Below, piece by piece: positions 49,610 through 60,300 of a DNA stretch of 64,000 bases. Position numbers and translations under genes: made by a program. This DNA comes from Pyropia yezoensis (Eukaryota > Rhodophyta > Bangiophyceae > Bangiales > Bangiaceae). The stretch lies in NCBI GenBank assembly GCA_009829735.1, contig CM020619.1, forward strand, positions 10,592,375 through 10,656,374. Reading direction: 5' to 3'. Position 1 is the first letter of the stretch, and every line of letters starts with the position of its first letter. The notes beneath the pieces were generated by a model that worked only from the letters and a program-made list of their open reading frames with translations, had not been told where the DNA came from and searched no databases.

Positions 49610-51727
49610 ATGTCCAGTTCCGAGATCCAAGCTGGGCCCGTGGTTCCGGCGGCGAGTGTTGCGGAGGAGAACTCGGGTAGTCGCGCCCCTCTCCTGCCTC
49701 CGGTTCCTCGGGTGTCGATGTCGGCGCCGGTCGCCACGGCGGGGACGGATCGGGTTCCCCCGGCTTCTGTGATGCACCCGGTCGAGACCCCCCCGGTGGG
49801 TCTCCCGGAGATGCTTCTTGGGCAGGACCCTCTGGCGGCCCGGCGTTACTCCACGGTGGTCGGCAACGCCGGCGCGGCCCAGTGCCAGCAGGATTGCTTG
49901 GACCTCTGGCGCAAGGAACTCCAGCGCGGGGTCTTGACAGAGATGGATAAGTCTCGTCTTCACACGGCGGACCAGATGCGCCTGGCACAAGACCGCTCCC
50001 ACAGCTTCTCGGGTTCCTCCTGGGTTGCTCGTCTGGAGGATCTCCCCTTCGCGCTGGTGCTGGATCTGCCCATGACCGAGCGTCGCGTGTCCGCGTCCGT
50101 TCTCCGGTGGCCGGAGGAGGAAGGGTACGTCCACCGGGCGCTCAAGGTCTGGGACGAGGCGCTCAAGGGGTCGGGGAGCCTGAACTGCGACCCCCGTCCG
50201 AGCATGGTCGCTCTGGAGCCGCCTTTCCGGACCCGGAAGTACTCCAAGTTGTCACCGGCACGGGAGCAAGGCGAGCGACGCGGCCGTCAGCGTGACTTTC
50301 TCGTGAGCTGCAACCATCAGGAGTTCTGGAAGCTGGATAAGGCTAACCGGGCGGCGTACTACCCCAAGGTCATCCCGCAGCAGCAGGAAGTCGAGATCCC
50401 GGTCGGGTTTGCTCCTTCCAGCATCCCCTTCACCTGGTCATTCTTGGACGCCTTGACTCAGGCGTCGATCAAGGGCTTCTTCCACTCGATCCCGTACATG
50501 ATGTACACGTCCGAGATGACAGTCTTGGCGGCCAACCACTGGCTTCACGAGGTCTTGGTGTCCAACCGGCTTTGGTTTCTCCCTGACCTCCTGATGGTCT
50601 GGATTGTCGACAAGTTGACCGTCGACTTCCTGTGCAGCCAGGACGAAGAGTACAAGGGGCTCTTCCAGGCGATGATTGACTTCCGGCGTCTGGTGCCGGT
50701 GCATGACCGGAACTTCTTGAACGCGATTGCCGACCAGAACCGCCCGCGTCGGGATGGCTTCGGCTGGGCGCAGGTGGTCTACCAGTCTTCTCCGGCCAAG
50801 GTGCAGCTGGCGACGCCGCTTCCGGCGTGGCCGCAGCTAGGTAGCTTTCCTGCCCCGGCCGCCCTTGATCTTCTGCCAGTTGGGCCGCCGGTGCAGGAGT
50901 CGGGATGGGCCGCGGCGGTCGGTCAGGCGTCTGCGGCGGCTGCGCTTCCTCCTGTTGCACCTGTCGCCCCGGTGGCCTCGCCTGAACCGTCGCCGGCGCG
51001 TTCACGCCCTGTTCCGGCTGTGCCGGTACTTCAAGCTCCTCCGGCACCGCGCCTGTCTGCGGCGAGTCTGGGGGTGACCGTGCGGTCGCCTACCACTCCG
51101 GCCGCTCCGCCTCGGACGCCTTCTTCCAACGCCGGCGGCGCTGTGCCTCCGCTGGAGTTGGGTACTCCGGTTTCGGGGGCCGTTGTGGACCGTCCGGTGG
51201 TGTCATCCTCGGGGCGGTTCGACATTCCGGCGCCGACTCTGCGCCTTACGCGCTTCCGAGTGCCTGACTGGTACCTGATCCAAGGTGGTCCGACATGCGA
51301 CCAGTACGACGTCGGTATGATTGAAGACCAGCTGGGTCGTCTTCCGGTGCTGGTTGAAGGCGTTGGGTCCTCCCTGGTGCTGGGTACGTACGCCAGCGTC
51401 TTGAACAACGTGGTTGACCGGGTGTTTGCTTGCGCGGACAGCGGCCAGATGTCGAACAGCCCGGTGGTTGGCGAACTTCTGGCGACCTTGACGCGGCATG
51501 GCTTGGCCCAGCAGTGGTCAGAAACCTTCACTGGCTTCCAGGGGCGCCGACGGGCATATCTGGATGAGCGGGAGCCCCCGGCAACTACCGGTACTACTCC
51601 GATGGCGTCATACCGGGATGCACCGCGCCCACCGCACTACGTCATCCCGCCTTCCTCCGGTTCCCGTCGTGCCGCGGAGGCAGCGCTGGAGGACTCTCCC
51701 GGGGCACAGCGTCCGCGCCGGGAGTAG
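49610..51727 (+). CDS. Antisense accessory protein of element B (aORF)
   Basis: About 705 residues from the ATG at 49610 (MSSSEIQAG). An earlier in-frame ATG at 49418 lies in the LTR/PPT region and is unlikely. After a Pro/Ser-rich start, residues ~60-400 look folded. The segment from AAYYPKVIPQQQEVEIPVGF through LAANHWLHEVLV, LWFLPDLL and FRRLVPVHDRN (~255-370) aligns with element C's antisense protein. Then come a long Ala/Pro linker (~405-530) and a helical C-terminal domain (DWYLIQGGPTCDQYD, LAQQWSETF) that resembles the C-terminus of element A's (IADRWSTEV). The frame is open although pol of the same element is broken. It stops 145 bp from the pol stop. Function unknown. Confidence 0.75.
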   Translation: MSSSEIQAGPVVPAASVAEENSGSRAPLLPPVPRVSMSAPVATAGTDRVPPASVMHPVETPPVGLPEMLLGQDPLAARRYSTVVGNAGAAQCQQDCLDLWRKELQRGVLTEMDKSRLHTADQMRLAQDRSHSFSGSSWVARLEDLPFALVLDLPMTERRVSASVLRWPEEEGYVHRALKVWDEALKGSGSLNCDPRPSMVALEPPFRTRKYSKLSPAREQGERRGRQRDFLVSCNHQEFWKLDKANRAAYYPKVIPQQQEVEIPVGFAPSSIPFTWSFLDALTQASIKGFFHSIPYMMYTSEMTVLAANHWLHEVLVSNRLWFLPDLLMVWIVDKLTVDFLCSQDEEYKGLFQAMIDFRRLVPVHDRNFLNAIADQNRPRRDGFGWAQVVYQSSPAKVQLATPLPAWPQLGSFPAPAALDLLPVGPPVQESGWAAAVGQASAAAALPPVAPVAPVASPEPSPARSRPVPAVPVLQAPPAPRLSAASLGVTVRSPTTPAAPPRTPSSNAGGAVPPLELGTPVSGAVVDRPVVSSSGRFDIPAPTLRLTRFRVPDWYLIQGGPTCDQYDVGMIEDQLGRLPVLVEGVGSSLVLGTYASVLNNVVDRVFACADSGQMSNSPVVGELLATLTRHGLAQQWSETFTGFQGRRRAYLDEREPPATTGTTPMASYRDAPRPPHYVIPPSSGSRRAAEAALEDSPGAQRPRRE

Positions 51728-51872
51728 TACTTGGAGGCAAGGAGGGTGAGAGTCTTGGGAGAAGCGAGGAGGGAAGAGGCGGAGAGAAGGGTTGCTCGAG
51801 CGGGTGTTTGTTTTCCTTGATTGTTCCATGCTTGCATTGCGTGTTTTCCTTGATATACCCGATCCCTTCTTC

Positions 51873-54800
51873 TCAATCCTCTTGTTCCGCATCCGTTGCG
51901 GGTGAGCTCGGCTCGTCCTGAGGGTCTTGATCGGCCCCGTCCTCTTGGTCCTCCTCCGAGTCCGACTCCAGGATCTTGCCGGCTCTGGCCACTGGAGTGC
52001 CCTCTATCCCGTTCCGTCGCGTGTAGGCACAGACATCCGCGATGGGTAGCCGGTTTGAGGGTTCCCAGGTATCATCTGCCGGGTTAAAACCGAACCAGCG
52101 TACTCGCAGGTACAGGCGTCCGTCTCTCCAGGCATGGTCCACAAACTTGACGTAGACATATTCCCGACCTTCTTTTTGGCATAGCCAGGGTACTGCGGCC
52201 CGCTTGCGCCGGGTCAAGTCCCGTTGGGTTGGCGGTGGAGCTCGGGTGACATGGTCGCTGCTCACGCGGTACGGGGAGCCATCCACGTCTAGAAGAAAGG
52301 TCCAACCGTCCGTATTCAGGATCTCATAAGGTCCATCCGTCTTCGAGTCCAGCTTCCCCCGGGTCTTGCTATGGTTGTCCACAAAAACCCAGTCGCCACC
52401 ACCCAGTTCCTTGTTCTTTTCCCGAACGCCCTTGTCATAGCCCCGCTTGTATCGCTCCTGGGTCTTCGAGATTGACTCCTTGACTCTTGGGAGCAGGAGC
52501 TTCAGTTGTTCCAGGAACTCATCCTTTGCCTTGGGACCTGACTTCAGTGCAGGCTGGAGACCATCTGGTATTCTTTCCAGGGAGAAGTTGGTCAGCCGCC
52601 TTGGGGTGACAAAGTCGAGTGGGGCGACTCCCGTTGTCCGGTGAACTCGGGAGTTGTAGGCTAGAGTGAGGACAGCCAGGAGCTCGTCCCAGTCTTCTTG
52701 GTGCTCCTCCACGTAGTGCCGTAGCATGTCTACTAGGGTCCGGTTGAATCGTTCCACCTGGCCGTTCGTTTGAGGGTGGTACGTCGTAGTGTACAAGTTC
52801 TTGATGCCCATCAGGTCACAGACTCCTTGGAAGAACAGGGATGCAAACTGGGGACCGTTGTCGGTTAAGACGGAGTCTGGAGGGCCGTAGGCAGCTATCC
52901 AGTACTCGCAAAAGGCTGACGTGACATCCAGAGCCGTGATGGTCCTCAGCGGGATTGCTCGAGTGAACTTGGAGAACCGGTCACAAATGATGAGCAGGTA
53001 TATGTTGCCACTGGATGTTTCAGGTAGGGGCCCCAGGATGTCCATGCTTAAGCTTGCAAAGGGCTCCGCCGCAGGGAATAGGCGTAGCTTAGAAGTCTTC
53101 TTCCTCTGGGACAACCGGTTCCTTGCACACGAAACACAAGCCTCCAGGTACTTATGGACGTCACTGGCCATGGTTTCCCAGTAATAGTGCATACATCCGA
53201 TTGATACCAGGATGTACGGCCTGGGGAGACGAGTGCTCCAGGCGTAGGATGTCAGCTCGTAGGCCCCGGGGTACGTAGACTTGAGTGGCCCCATCGAAGG
53301 GTGACACCCGTACTAGGAGTCCGTCCGTAGACTCGGAGAAACGACTGTTCCGGTTCAGGTCCATTTAGTGGCGAAGCTCCAAGCATTGAGGATCCGTCAG
53401 TTGTGCCTCCAGCATCCGGTGAATGGTCACCGGTTGATGAGCTTCAGGTGTCTCATACAGGGGAGCGTGCCAGCCACGTCCGACATTCGGGAGGATGAAG
53501 CAAGGTATTTCCTCCGGGATAGGACCGGTATCGGCTGCAGGAGTCTCCAGCCGGGACATGGTGTCGGCGCAGTGGTGCTCCCTCCCTGCTCTGGTGCACA
53601 CCTTGTACTTGAACTCCGAAAGGCGTAGGCACCACCGGGCGACCCTTACTTGACTGCTGTCCATGCATAGCAGCCACCTTAGGCTGGCGTGGTCCGTCCG
53701 GATGAGGAACTCTTGTCTTTCCAGATATGGCCGTAACAGGAAGCAAGCCCAGACGACTGCCAAGCACTCGCGCTCGGTCGTGGAATAGTTCTTCTCAGCT
53801 GGAGTCAAGACGCGACTGTAGTAGCCTATCGGGAGAAAGTGCCCATCAGGTTGCCGCTGGAGTAGTGAGCACCCCACCTGGACGCCACAGGCATCCGTCT
53901 CCAGAACAAACTGGCCCTCCCGCTTGGGTAACGCCAGTACTGGAGTGGTGGTCAGGCGCTTCTTGAGCTCTTCGAAGGCCGCGGTCTGCTTCTCGTCGAA
54001 CACCGGGAGTTGTGCGGGAAGCTTCTTGCTGGTCAGCTTGGTCAGTGGCCGGGCAATCAGAGCATAGTCCCGTACGAACCGGCGATAGACGTTGCACATA
54101 CCGAGGAAGCTCTTGAGATCCGTCTGGGTTTTGGGTTGCCGTGCATGCCGGAGGGCCTTGATGTTCTTCTCATTGACTCGGAGCTCCCCCGGACTCAGCA
54201 CATGCCCCAGATACTCCACCTCAGTCTCAAACAGGTGACACTTCTCGGCCTTGAGGGTAACTCCAGCCTTGGACAGGAGGGCCAGGACCTCCCGAAGGTG
54301 CTCCAGGTGTTCCGCTGGGGTCTTGGAGAAAACGATAATGTCGTCTAGGTAGACCAAACATGTTCTCCACCTTAGCCCGGACAGGATGATGTCGATGGCT
54401 CCTTGGAAGGTCGCCGGAGCATTGGTGAGACCAAAAGCAAGACGCTTGCACCGGAATAGTCCCAGGTGGCACGTGAAGGTGGTCTTGTCCTTGTAATCGT
54501 CAGCCAGAGGGATCTGCCAGTAACCGGCATTACAATCCAGCGTCGAGAAGAGGGTGGCATCACCAAGAAAGTCGAGGCAATCATCCATCCGGGGTATCGG
54601 GTATACGTCCTTGACTGTCATCTCGTTCAGGCGCCGGTAGTCAACGCAGAAACGGAAGGGACCGCCGGTTTTCGGGACGACTACCACCGGGAAAGCCCAC
54701 TCGCCATCAGACGGCTCGATAACATCCATCTTGAGCATCTCGTTAACCTGCTTCTCTATCTCATCCCGGCGATGAGGTCCGGCCCGATATGGTTGCTTGT

Positions 54801-55407
54801 GTACTGGCTTAGCTTCCGGCTTGAGTTGAATCCGGTGTAGAGTGGCGTCCATCTTGCCCAGCTCTCCCGACCACAGGTGCCGATATTCCTGGAGAAGCTT
54901 CTCCAGTGCCTCCTTCAAGTCGGGAGGGACATTTTCTTGCTTGGCCTTCGGTATCCCGGGTGGTGCTTGTTCGGGTTTCGGAGTAGCGCTGCCAGCCTGC
55001 TCTTGCTTCGGAGGTACGTCTAAGGCCGTCAAGTTGGATGCCAGTTCTTGTTGCAGGTTCAGGAGGTCTTCCTTGCTCATAGCACGGGCGGATCCCCGGT
55101 AAGGCTCTGCTGTACCAACTCGGGTGCCCTTGGCGAGGGTTATTGGCTTCCGGCTCACGTTGACGATTAGCACCGAGAACGGGGTGTGCCTTTCTACCTT
55201 CTTGTGATGTCCGTGGGCCAAGTATAGCCGGTGTTTCACCAGAAATTCCTTACGTCCGTAGATCAGGCATTGACCTGCAATCCGGGTCGTTACTAGAACC
55301 TTGGTCTCCGAGCGAGGAGGTAGGAGCACCGGTTTGAAGAGAGTCAAGGTAGAGGGTGGGATGCGTTCCCTCTTGCTCTTGGCTACACGAACCTTGGCGT
55401 CCAGATG
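51873..55407 (-). pseudogene. pol: Pol of element B, truncated by the gap and broken
   Basis: The visible part starts after the protease. Reverse transcriptase has FRFCVDYRRLNEM, FGLTNAPATFQ and YLDDIIVF, and RNase H has VLETDACGVQVGC and RTDHASLRWLL. An in-frame TAA at 53365-53367 then interrupts the linker before the integrase. A frameshift near 53175-53195 follows, just at the integrase zinc region (HPGINRMY / YYWETMASDV). Integrase continues with SMDILGPLPE, VLTDNGPQFAS and HPQTNGQVERFN. A chromodomain (YLRVRWFGFNPADDTWEP) and an acidic tail follow. Both lesions lie within about 200 bp, so this copy cannot make full Pol. Confidence 0.88.
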
Positions 55408-55907
55408 NNNNNNNNNNNNNNNNNNNNNNNNNNNNNNNNNNNNNNNNNNNNNNNNNNNNNNNNNNNNNNNNNNNNNNNNNNNNNNNNNNNNNNNNNNNNN
55501 NNNNNNNNNNNNNNNNNNNNNNNNNNNNNNNNNNNNNNNNNNNNNNNNNNNNNNNNNNNNNNNNNNNNNNNNNNNNNNNNNNNNNNNNNNNNNNNNNNNN
55601 NNNNNNNNNNNNNNNNNNNNNNNNNNNNNNNNNNNNNNNNNNNNNNNNNNNNNNNNNNNNNNNNNNNNNNNNNNNNNNNNNNNNNNNNNNNNNNNNNNNN
55701 NNNNNNNNNNNNNNNNNNNNNNNNNNNNNNNNNNNNNNNNNNNNNNNNNNNNNNNNNNNNNNNNNNNNNNNNNNNNNNNNNNNNNNNNNNNNNNNNNNNN
55801 NNNNNNNNNNNNNNNNNNNNNNNNNNNNNNNNNNNNNNNNNNNNNNNNNNNNNNNNNNNNNNNNNNNNNNNNNNNNNNNNNNNNNNNNNNNNNNNNNNNN
55901 NNNNNNN
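55408..55907. other. Assembly gap (500 N)
   Basis: Exactly 500 undetermined bases, a conventional placeholder length. The real sequence must be longer: it should contain gag, protease and 5' LTR of element B, plus the 3' LTR and the first part of the antisense ORF of element C. Confidence 0.95.
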
Positions 55908-57270
55908 GTTTCCTCAACAGTCTGCTGCCAGTAAGGAGCAGTACTATCCGAAGAAGCCCGAGTGGTGGCCTCAAGTTGAGGTCCCCTACGGGTTCCCGGC
56001 GTTGTTGCCCCGGTTGCTTGACCACTTCGGCTCCGTCATGTTGACGGCTGCCCCTGATCACCTGGTGTGGGCCATGTTGGCCACCCAGTGGCTCCTCGAG
56101 GTCATGTCGACCTGGGTGTCCTGTGTTCAGCGGCGGGGGATGCTCTGGCATCTCCCCCTCCGGCTCATCCAGGGTTTGGAACAGCTCGCCCCTCAGCTAG
56201 TTGCTGAGGGGTGCTCATCAGGACAACTCACTCTACTTGAGGAGATGCTCCGGCTCCATAAGTTTATCGAGTGGGAGAGCATTGAGCACAAGTTGCGCCG
56301 CCCCACTCGTGGGCCCAAGGACGATGGCGCACTTCGCCAGTTCGTGTGGGTCGCTCGTGAACTTCACGACGGCCGTGTGGTCCTACGAGAGGGGTTGGGC
56401 ATCGGGGACTACCCGTATGCCCCGGGGGTGGATCGCCACACTGCGCCACCCCCGGACAAGCCCATAGTTATGGCCGTGCCGTCCTATGATGACCACATGA
56501 CTCAACCCACTGCGAGAGCCCCAAGTCGGGGTCGCAGTTACACCCGGGTACCGCCACCTCGGCGGGCCCCTCCGCTTCCTCCGGTTCCTTTCCAACCTCA
56601 CGGGAACATCCCGATCAGCGTGGCCGTGGAGTCTTCCACCCCGGTGTCCCCCAACTTGGGGGCCACCCTCCTGACGGTATACCCCAAGTTGGTGTTGCCG
56701 CCCAAGCCTCTAACCTCAGAGATGATGATCACCACGTTGGTGCGCACCATTTCCTGGTTGGCCGCGTCGACCGCAACCCTACAGAGTTCCGAGACTCCTC
56801 AACTTGAGGAGCGCGTTCGTACTGCAGTAGCGACCGCGAGTTGCGAGTCGGTGGCGGAGTTTATGACAGCCGAGTTGGCTCGTATTGGGGCTATTATGCC
56901 CCAGCCAGCCCCACTTGGGCGTGGCAAACGTCGCGCGAGCCGGGCATACTCGCCTCCTCGCCGTCGTCGCCGACACTCTCGGCGCTCTCCCTCCGTGTCG
57001 GAAGACGAGTTGTCTTACTCCGTCTCGGAGTCCTCTACCCCGTCGGAGACGGAGTCTGTCCAGCGTCTGCGTCGCAAACTTGCGCGCAAGACCAGGCAGA
57101 AGAGTGGCCACGGTCGGCGCCACTTGCGCGACCGTGAGGGGCGCGACGGTTCCGACTTGGAGCCGCCGCCCCCTCCAACGAGTGGAGACCGTTATCGGCG
57201 TGGGTCTCGCCGCTCGCCTCCACGGGAGGAGGAGGGCCGTGGAGTGGGAGAGTCTAGCATGCGTGCCTAG
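55908..57270 (+). CDS. Antisense accessory protein of element C (aORF, N-terminus in gap)
   Basis: About 453 codons are visible, running out of the gap to a stop 111 bp from the pol stop. The segment EQYYPKKPEWWPQVEVPYGF, LDHFGSVMLTAAPDHL, LATQWLLEVM, RRGMLWHLPLRL and LRLHKFIEW aligns with element B (YYPKVIPQQQEVEIPVGF...LAANHWLHEVLV...LWFLPDLL) and element A (LRYFGSVLASRP...RRQGRLFHLP...VHDAVNW). After a Pro-rich linker comes a helical segment (~56690-56900). The C-terminus is strongly basic and SR-like (RRRRRHSRRS, RRKLARKTRQKSG), suggesting nucleic-acid binding or nuclear localisation. The basic tail is absent from A and B. Confidence 0.75.
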
Positions 57271-57381
57271 TTGGCAGCTGCCTTTTTTGTGAGAGTGTGA
57301 GGGTTAGGGCTGTAGTTAAAAGCCACTCTGCGTACCACTTCGACTTGAAGCACTCTCGTGGCACTGTTGCTCGGCCTTCCC

Positions 57382-60300
57382 TCACGTTGAGGGAGGGCTG
57401 TTAGGGTCTATCTCATTCCGGGCACAGTACGCCCGGACCTTCTCAGCAGGAAGGTCCTCCACATACTCCCATGTATCGTCCTTGGCTTTGTAGCCAAACC
57501 AACGCACCCTCAACATGAGGCGGTCAGTGTCTTCATCCCATCCGTGGTCGATGAACATATCGAACACGTACTCCTGCGGGCCCTGCTTGGCCGCAGGCAG
57601 TGAGGGGAGGCGCCACGACTCCAACGCACGTGCCCAAGCTGGGTCGCCTGCAGGCGGTGGTGCAACTTTGACCACGTCCTGTCCGTTCACTGTGCGGACC
57701 CCATCGTCACTTTCGATGGTGAAGCGCCGCCCATCAGTACGAAGGACCTGGTACGGTCCCTTCGTCTGGAATACCAGCTTACCCCCAGTTGGGGTGTGCG
57801 AGTGTACCAGCACCCAGTCACCCTGCTCGGGGACATGCTTAGCATTGCGCACCTTTTTGTCAAAGGTACGCTTGTAGCGCTTTTGTGCTTTGTCCATCTC
57901 AGCCCTGACTTTAGGGATGAGGTGCTCCAGCCAAGCAGCGAACTCCGCCTTACTCTCAGTAGGAGTAGGCGTACTGCCACTATCCTCCCCAGTTGGGAGC
58001 GACCGCCGCACGGCAATAGACCGCACACGACGGGGGGTCACAAAAGCGTGGGGTACTTCCCCTGTAGATGAGTGAACCTGCGAATTGTAGGCAGTAGTAA
58101 GGATAGAAATGTATTGGTCCCACGTCTTCACGTGCTCACTCACATAGTGGCGCAGCCGCCTAACAATAGTTTTGTTGAAGCGCTCCACCTGCCCATTAGT
58201 TTGTGGGTGGTAGGGGGTGGCATAGTTTGCCTTAACCCCCAACATATCCAGCACTCCCTGAAACAGTACAGACGCAAATTGCGGTCCATTGTCCGATAGT
58301 GTACTATCTGGGATGCCATACGCGGCAACCCAGTGATCTAGGAAGGCTGACACGACCGACATGGCCGTGATCTCTGCCAGTGGGATCGCTCGCGTAAGTT
58401 TCGTGAAGCGGTCACAGATGACCAGGAGGTACTGGTTGCCTTCCTCGGTCACTGGCAGTGGCCCAAGGATGTCCATCGCCAACGCGGCGAAGGGCTCCTT
58501 GGCCGGGAACAATAGCATAGCCGTACTAGGCCGCCGTTCCATCAGACGGTTCTGTGCACAACTTGTGCAGGCAGCCACCCAACTGTAGATGTCCACCACC
58601 ATGGACGGCCAGTAGTACCTGGTCCTCAGGGTCTGGTACAGTTTACTAGGCCCCGGGTGTCCACCCGTGGGAGCGTTGTGCTCCCTCTCAAGGATACTGT
58701 CCTTGAGGGAAGCGGGGACGACAAGTTGTTCAGTCCCCTGGAATACCCCCCTCCTCATGAGGAGGCCATCATCTCCCAGAAAGAAGCGCGTCTCAACCAC
58801 CGTATCCAATGTATCCCTCTGCGACTTGCAGAAAGGATCCTCGGCCTGGGCCTTCACCACCTCGTCCAGGGACAGGGGCAAGTACTTCTTGTTCCCTGGC
58901 GCCTCGGGGTTCAACGCCTGACCCGAGCGCGTGACTACCCCCACGATGGGGATGTCCTCATCGACTGGGTTGGTGTCCAGCCCCTCGGTGGGTACCCGAG
59001 AGAGGCCATCGGCAAGGGCATGTTGCCTGCCAGGTCGGTACTCAATGTCAAAGTTGAAGGGTGCCAGTCGCACCCTCCACCGGTTGAGACGAGTGTTCGT
59101 ACAGTCCGTCTTGAAGATAAACTGCAACGCGCGGTGGTCACAGCGGATGAGGAACTTCTCACCCTCTAGGTAGTGACGAAGTGACGTCACCGCCCATACC
59201 ACTGCGAGTCCTTCCAACTCGGTGACTCCGTAGTTCTTCTCGGCCGAGTTCAGCCCCTTACTGAAGTATCCCACCGGCAAGTACTCCTTGTCCGGCTGCT
59301 GCTGAAGCAACACACAACCAAGTTGGTCGTAGCTAGCGTCCACATCCAGGATGTAGTGGCCTCCCAACCTGGGAATTGCCAAGATGGGGGGCTTCAGCAG
59401 AAGGTCCCGAAGAGCCTCAAAGGATTCCTGCTCCACCCGACTTGGGGGAGGCAGGTTCTTCGGTAGCGTTGAGCTCACTAGCTCATTCAACGGCTTCGCC
59501 ACCTTGGCGAAGCCCTTGGTGAAACGTCGGTACACGTTACACATCCCGAGGAAGCTCCTCATCTGGGTCTGGGTCCGGGGGTACTGAGCCTTACGTATGG
59601 CCCTCAAGTTCTTCTTGTTAACACTGAGACGCCCCGGACGGACAACATGTCCCAAGTACTCCACCTCTTGAGTGAAGAGGTGGCACTTACTCGCCTTCAG
59701 TGACAAACCGGCGTCAGCAAGTAGCTTGAACACCTGGCCAAGATGGCCAATGTGTTCCTCCGGACTTCGGGAGAACACAATGATGTCGTCTAGGTACACA
59801 AGACAGATCTGCCACCGTACTCCGGCCAGAATCATGTCCATAGCGCGCTGGAAAGTTGCCGGCGCGTTACACAGACCAAACGGTAGGCGCTTGCACTGGT
59901 AGGTACCACAGTGACAGGTAAAGGTAGTTTTATGCCTGTCCTCCGGGGCAATGGGAATTTGCCAGTACCCCGCGTTACAGTCCAGGGTATAGAACACGTT
60001 CGCCTCCCCCAGAGAGTCCAGACAGTCATCCATCCTAGGTAGGGGATAACTGTCCTTCACCGTGCTCTCGTTGAGCTTACGGTAGTCGATACAAAACCGG
60101 GGGGTCCCATCAACTTTGGGGACTATAACCACCGGACTCGCCCACTCGGCGTTGCTGGCCTCGATCACATCGAGGGCCTCCATGCGAGCAACTTGCTCCT
60201 TAACGAGGGCCCTTGAACGGGGTCCTCCCCTATACGGTTGTTGGCGTATAGGGGGTGCACCGGGCTTCAACTCGATCCGGTGTTGGGTAGCTCTCATGAG

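Larger units (their letters stand above)
49420..55407 (-). mobile_element. Ty3/Gypsy LTR retrotransposon B (partial, defective)
   Basis: This element lies on the minus strand: pol 55407 to 51873, antisense ORF 49610-51727 on plus, and a probable LTR end at 49420-49425 (GCTACA) followed by TAGCTCTTTCCCTAG. The latter is the complement of a purine tract and fits the PPT. Its gag, protease and 5' LTR fall into or beyond the 500-N gap. Pol carries one in-frame stop and one frameshift. Confidence 0.8.

Noticed and set aside
55908-56151. Continuation of element B's pol frame to the right of the N gap
   Set aside because: The sequence right of the gap is the antisense ORF of element C; joining across N has no support.
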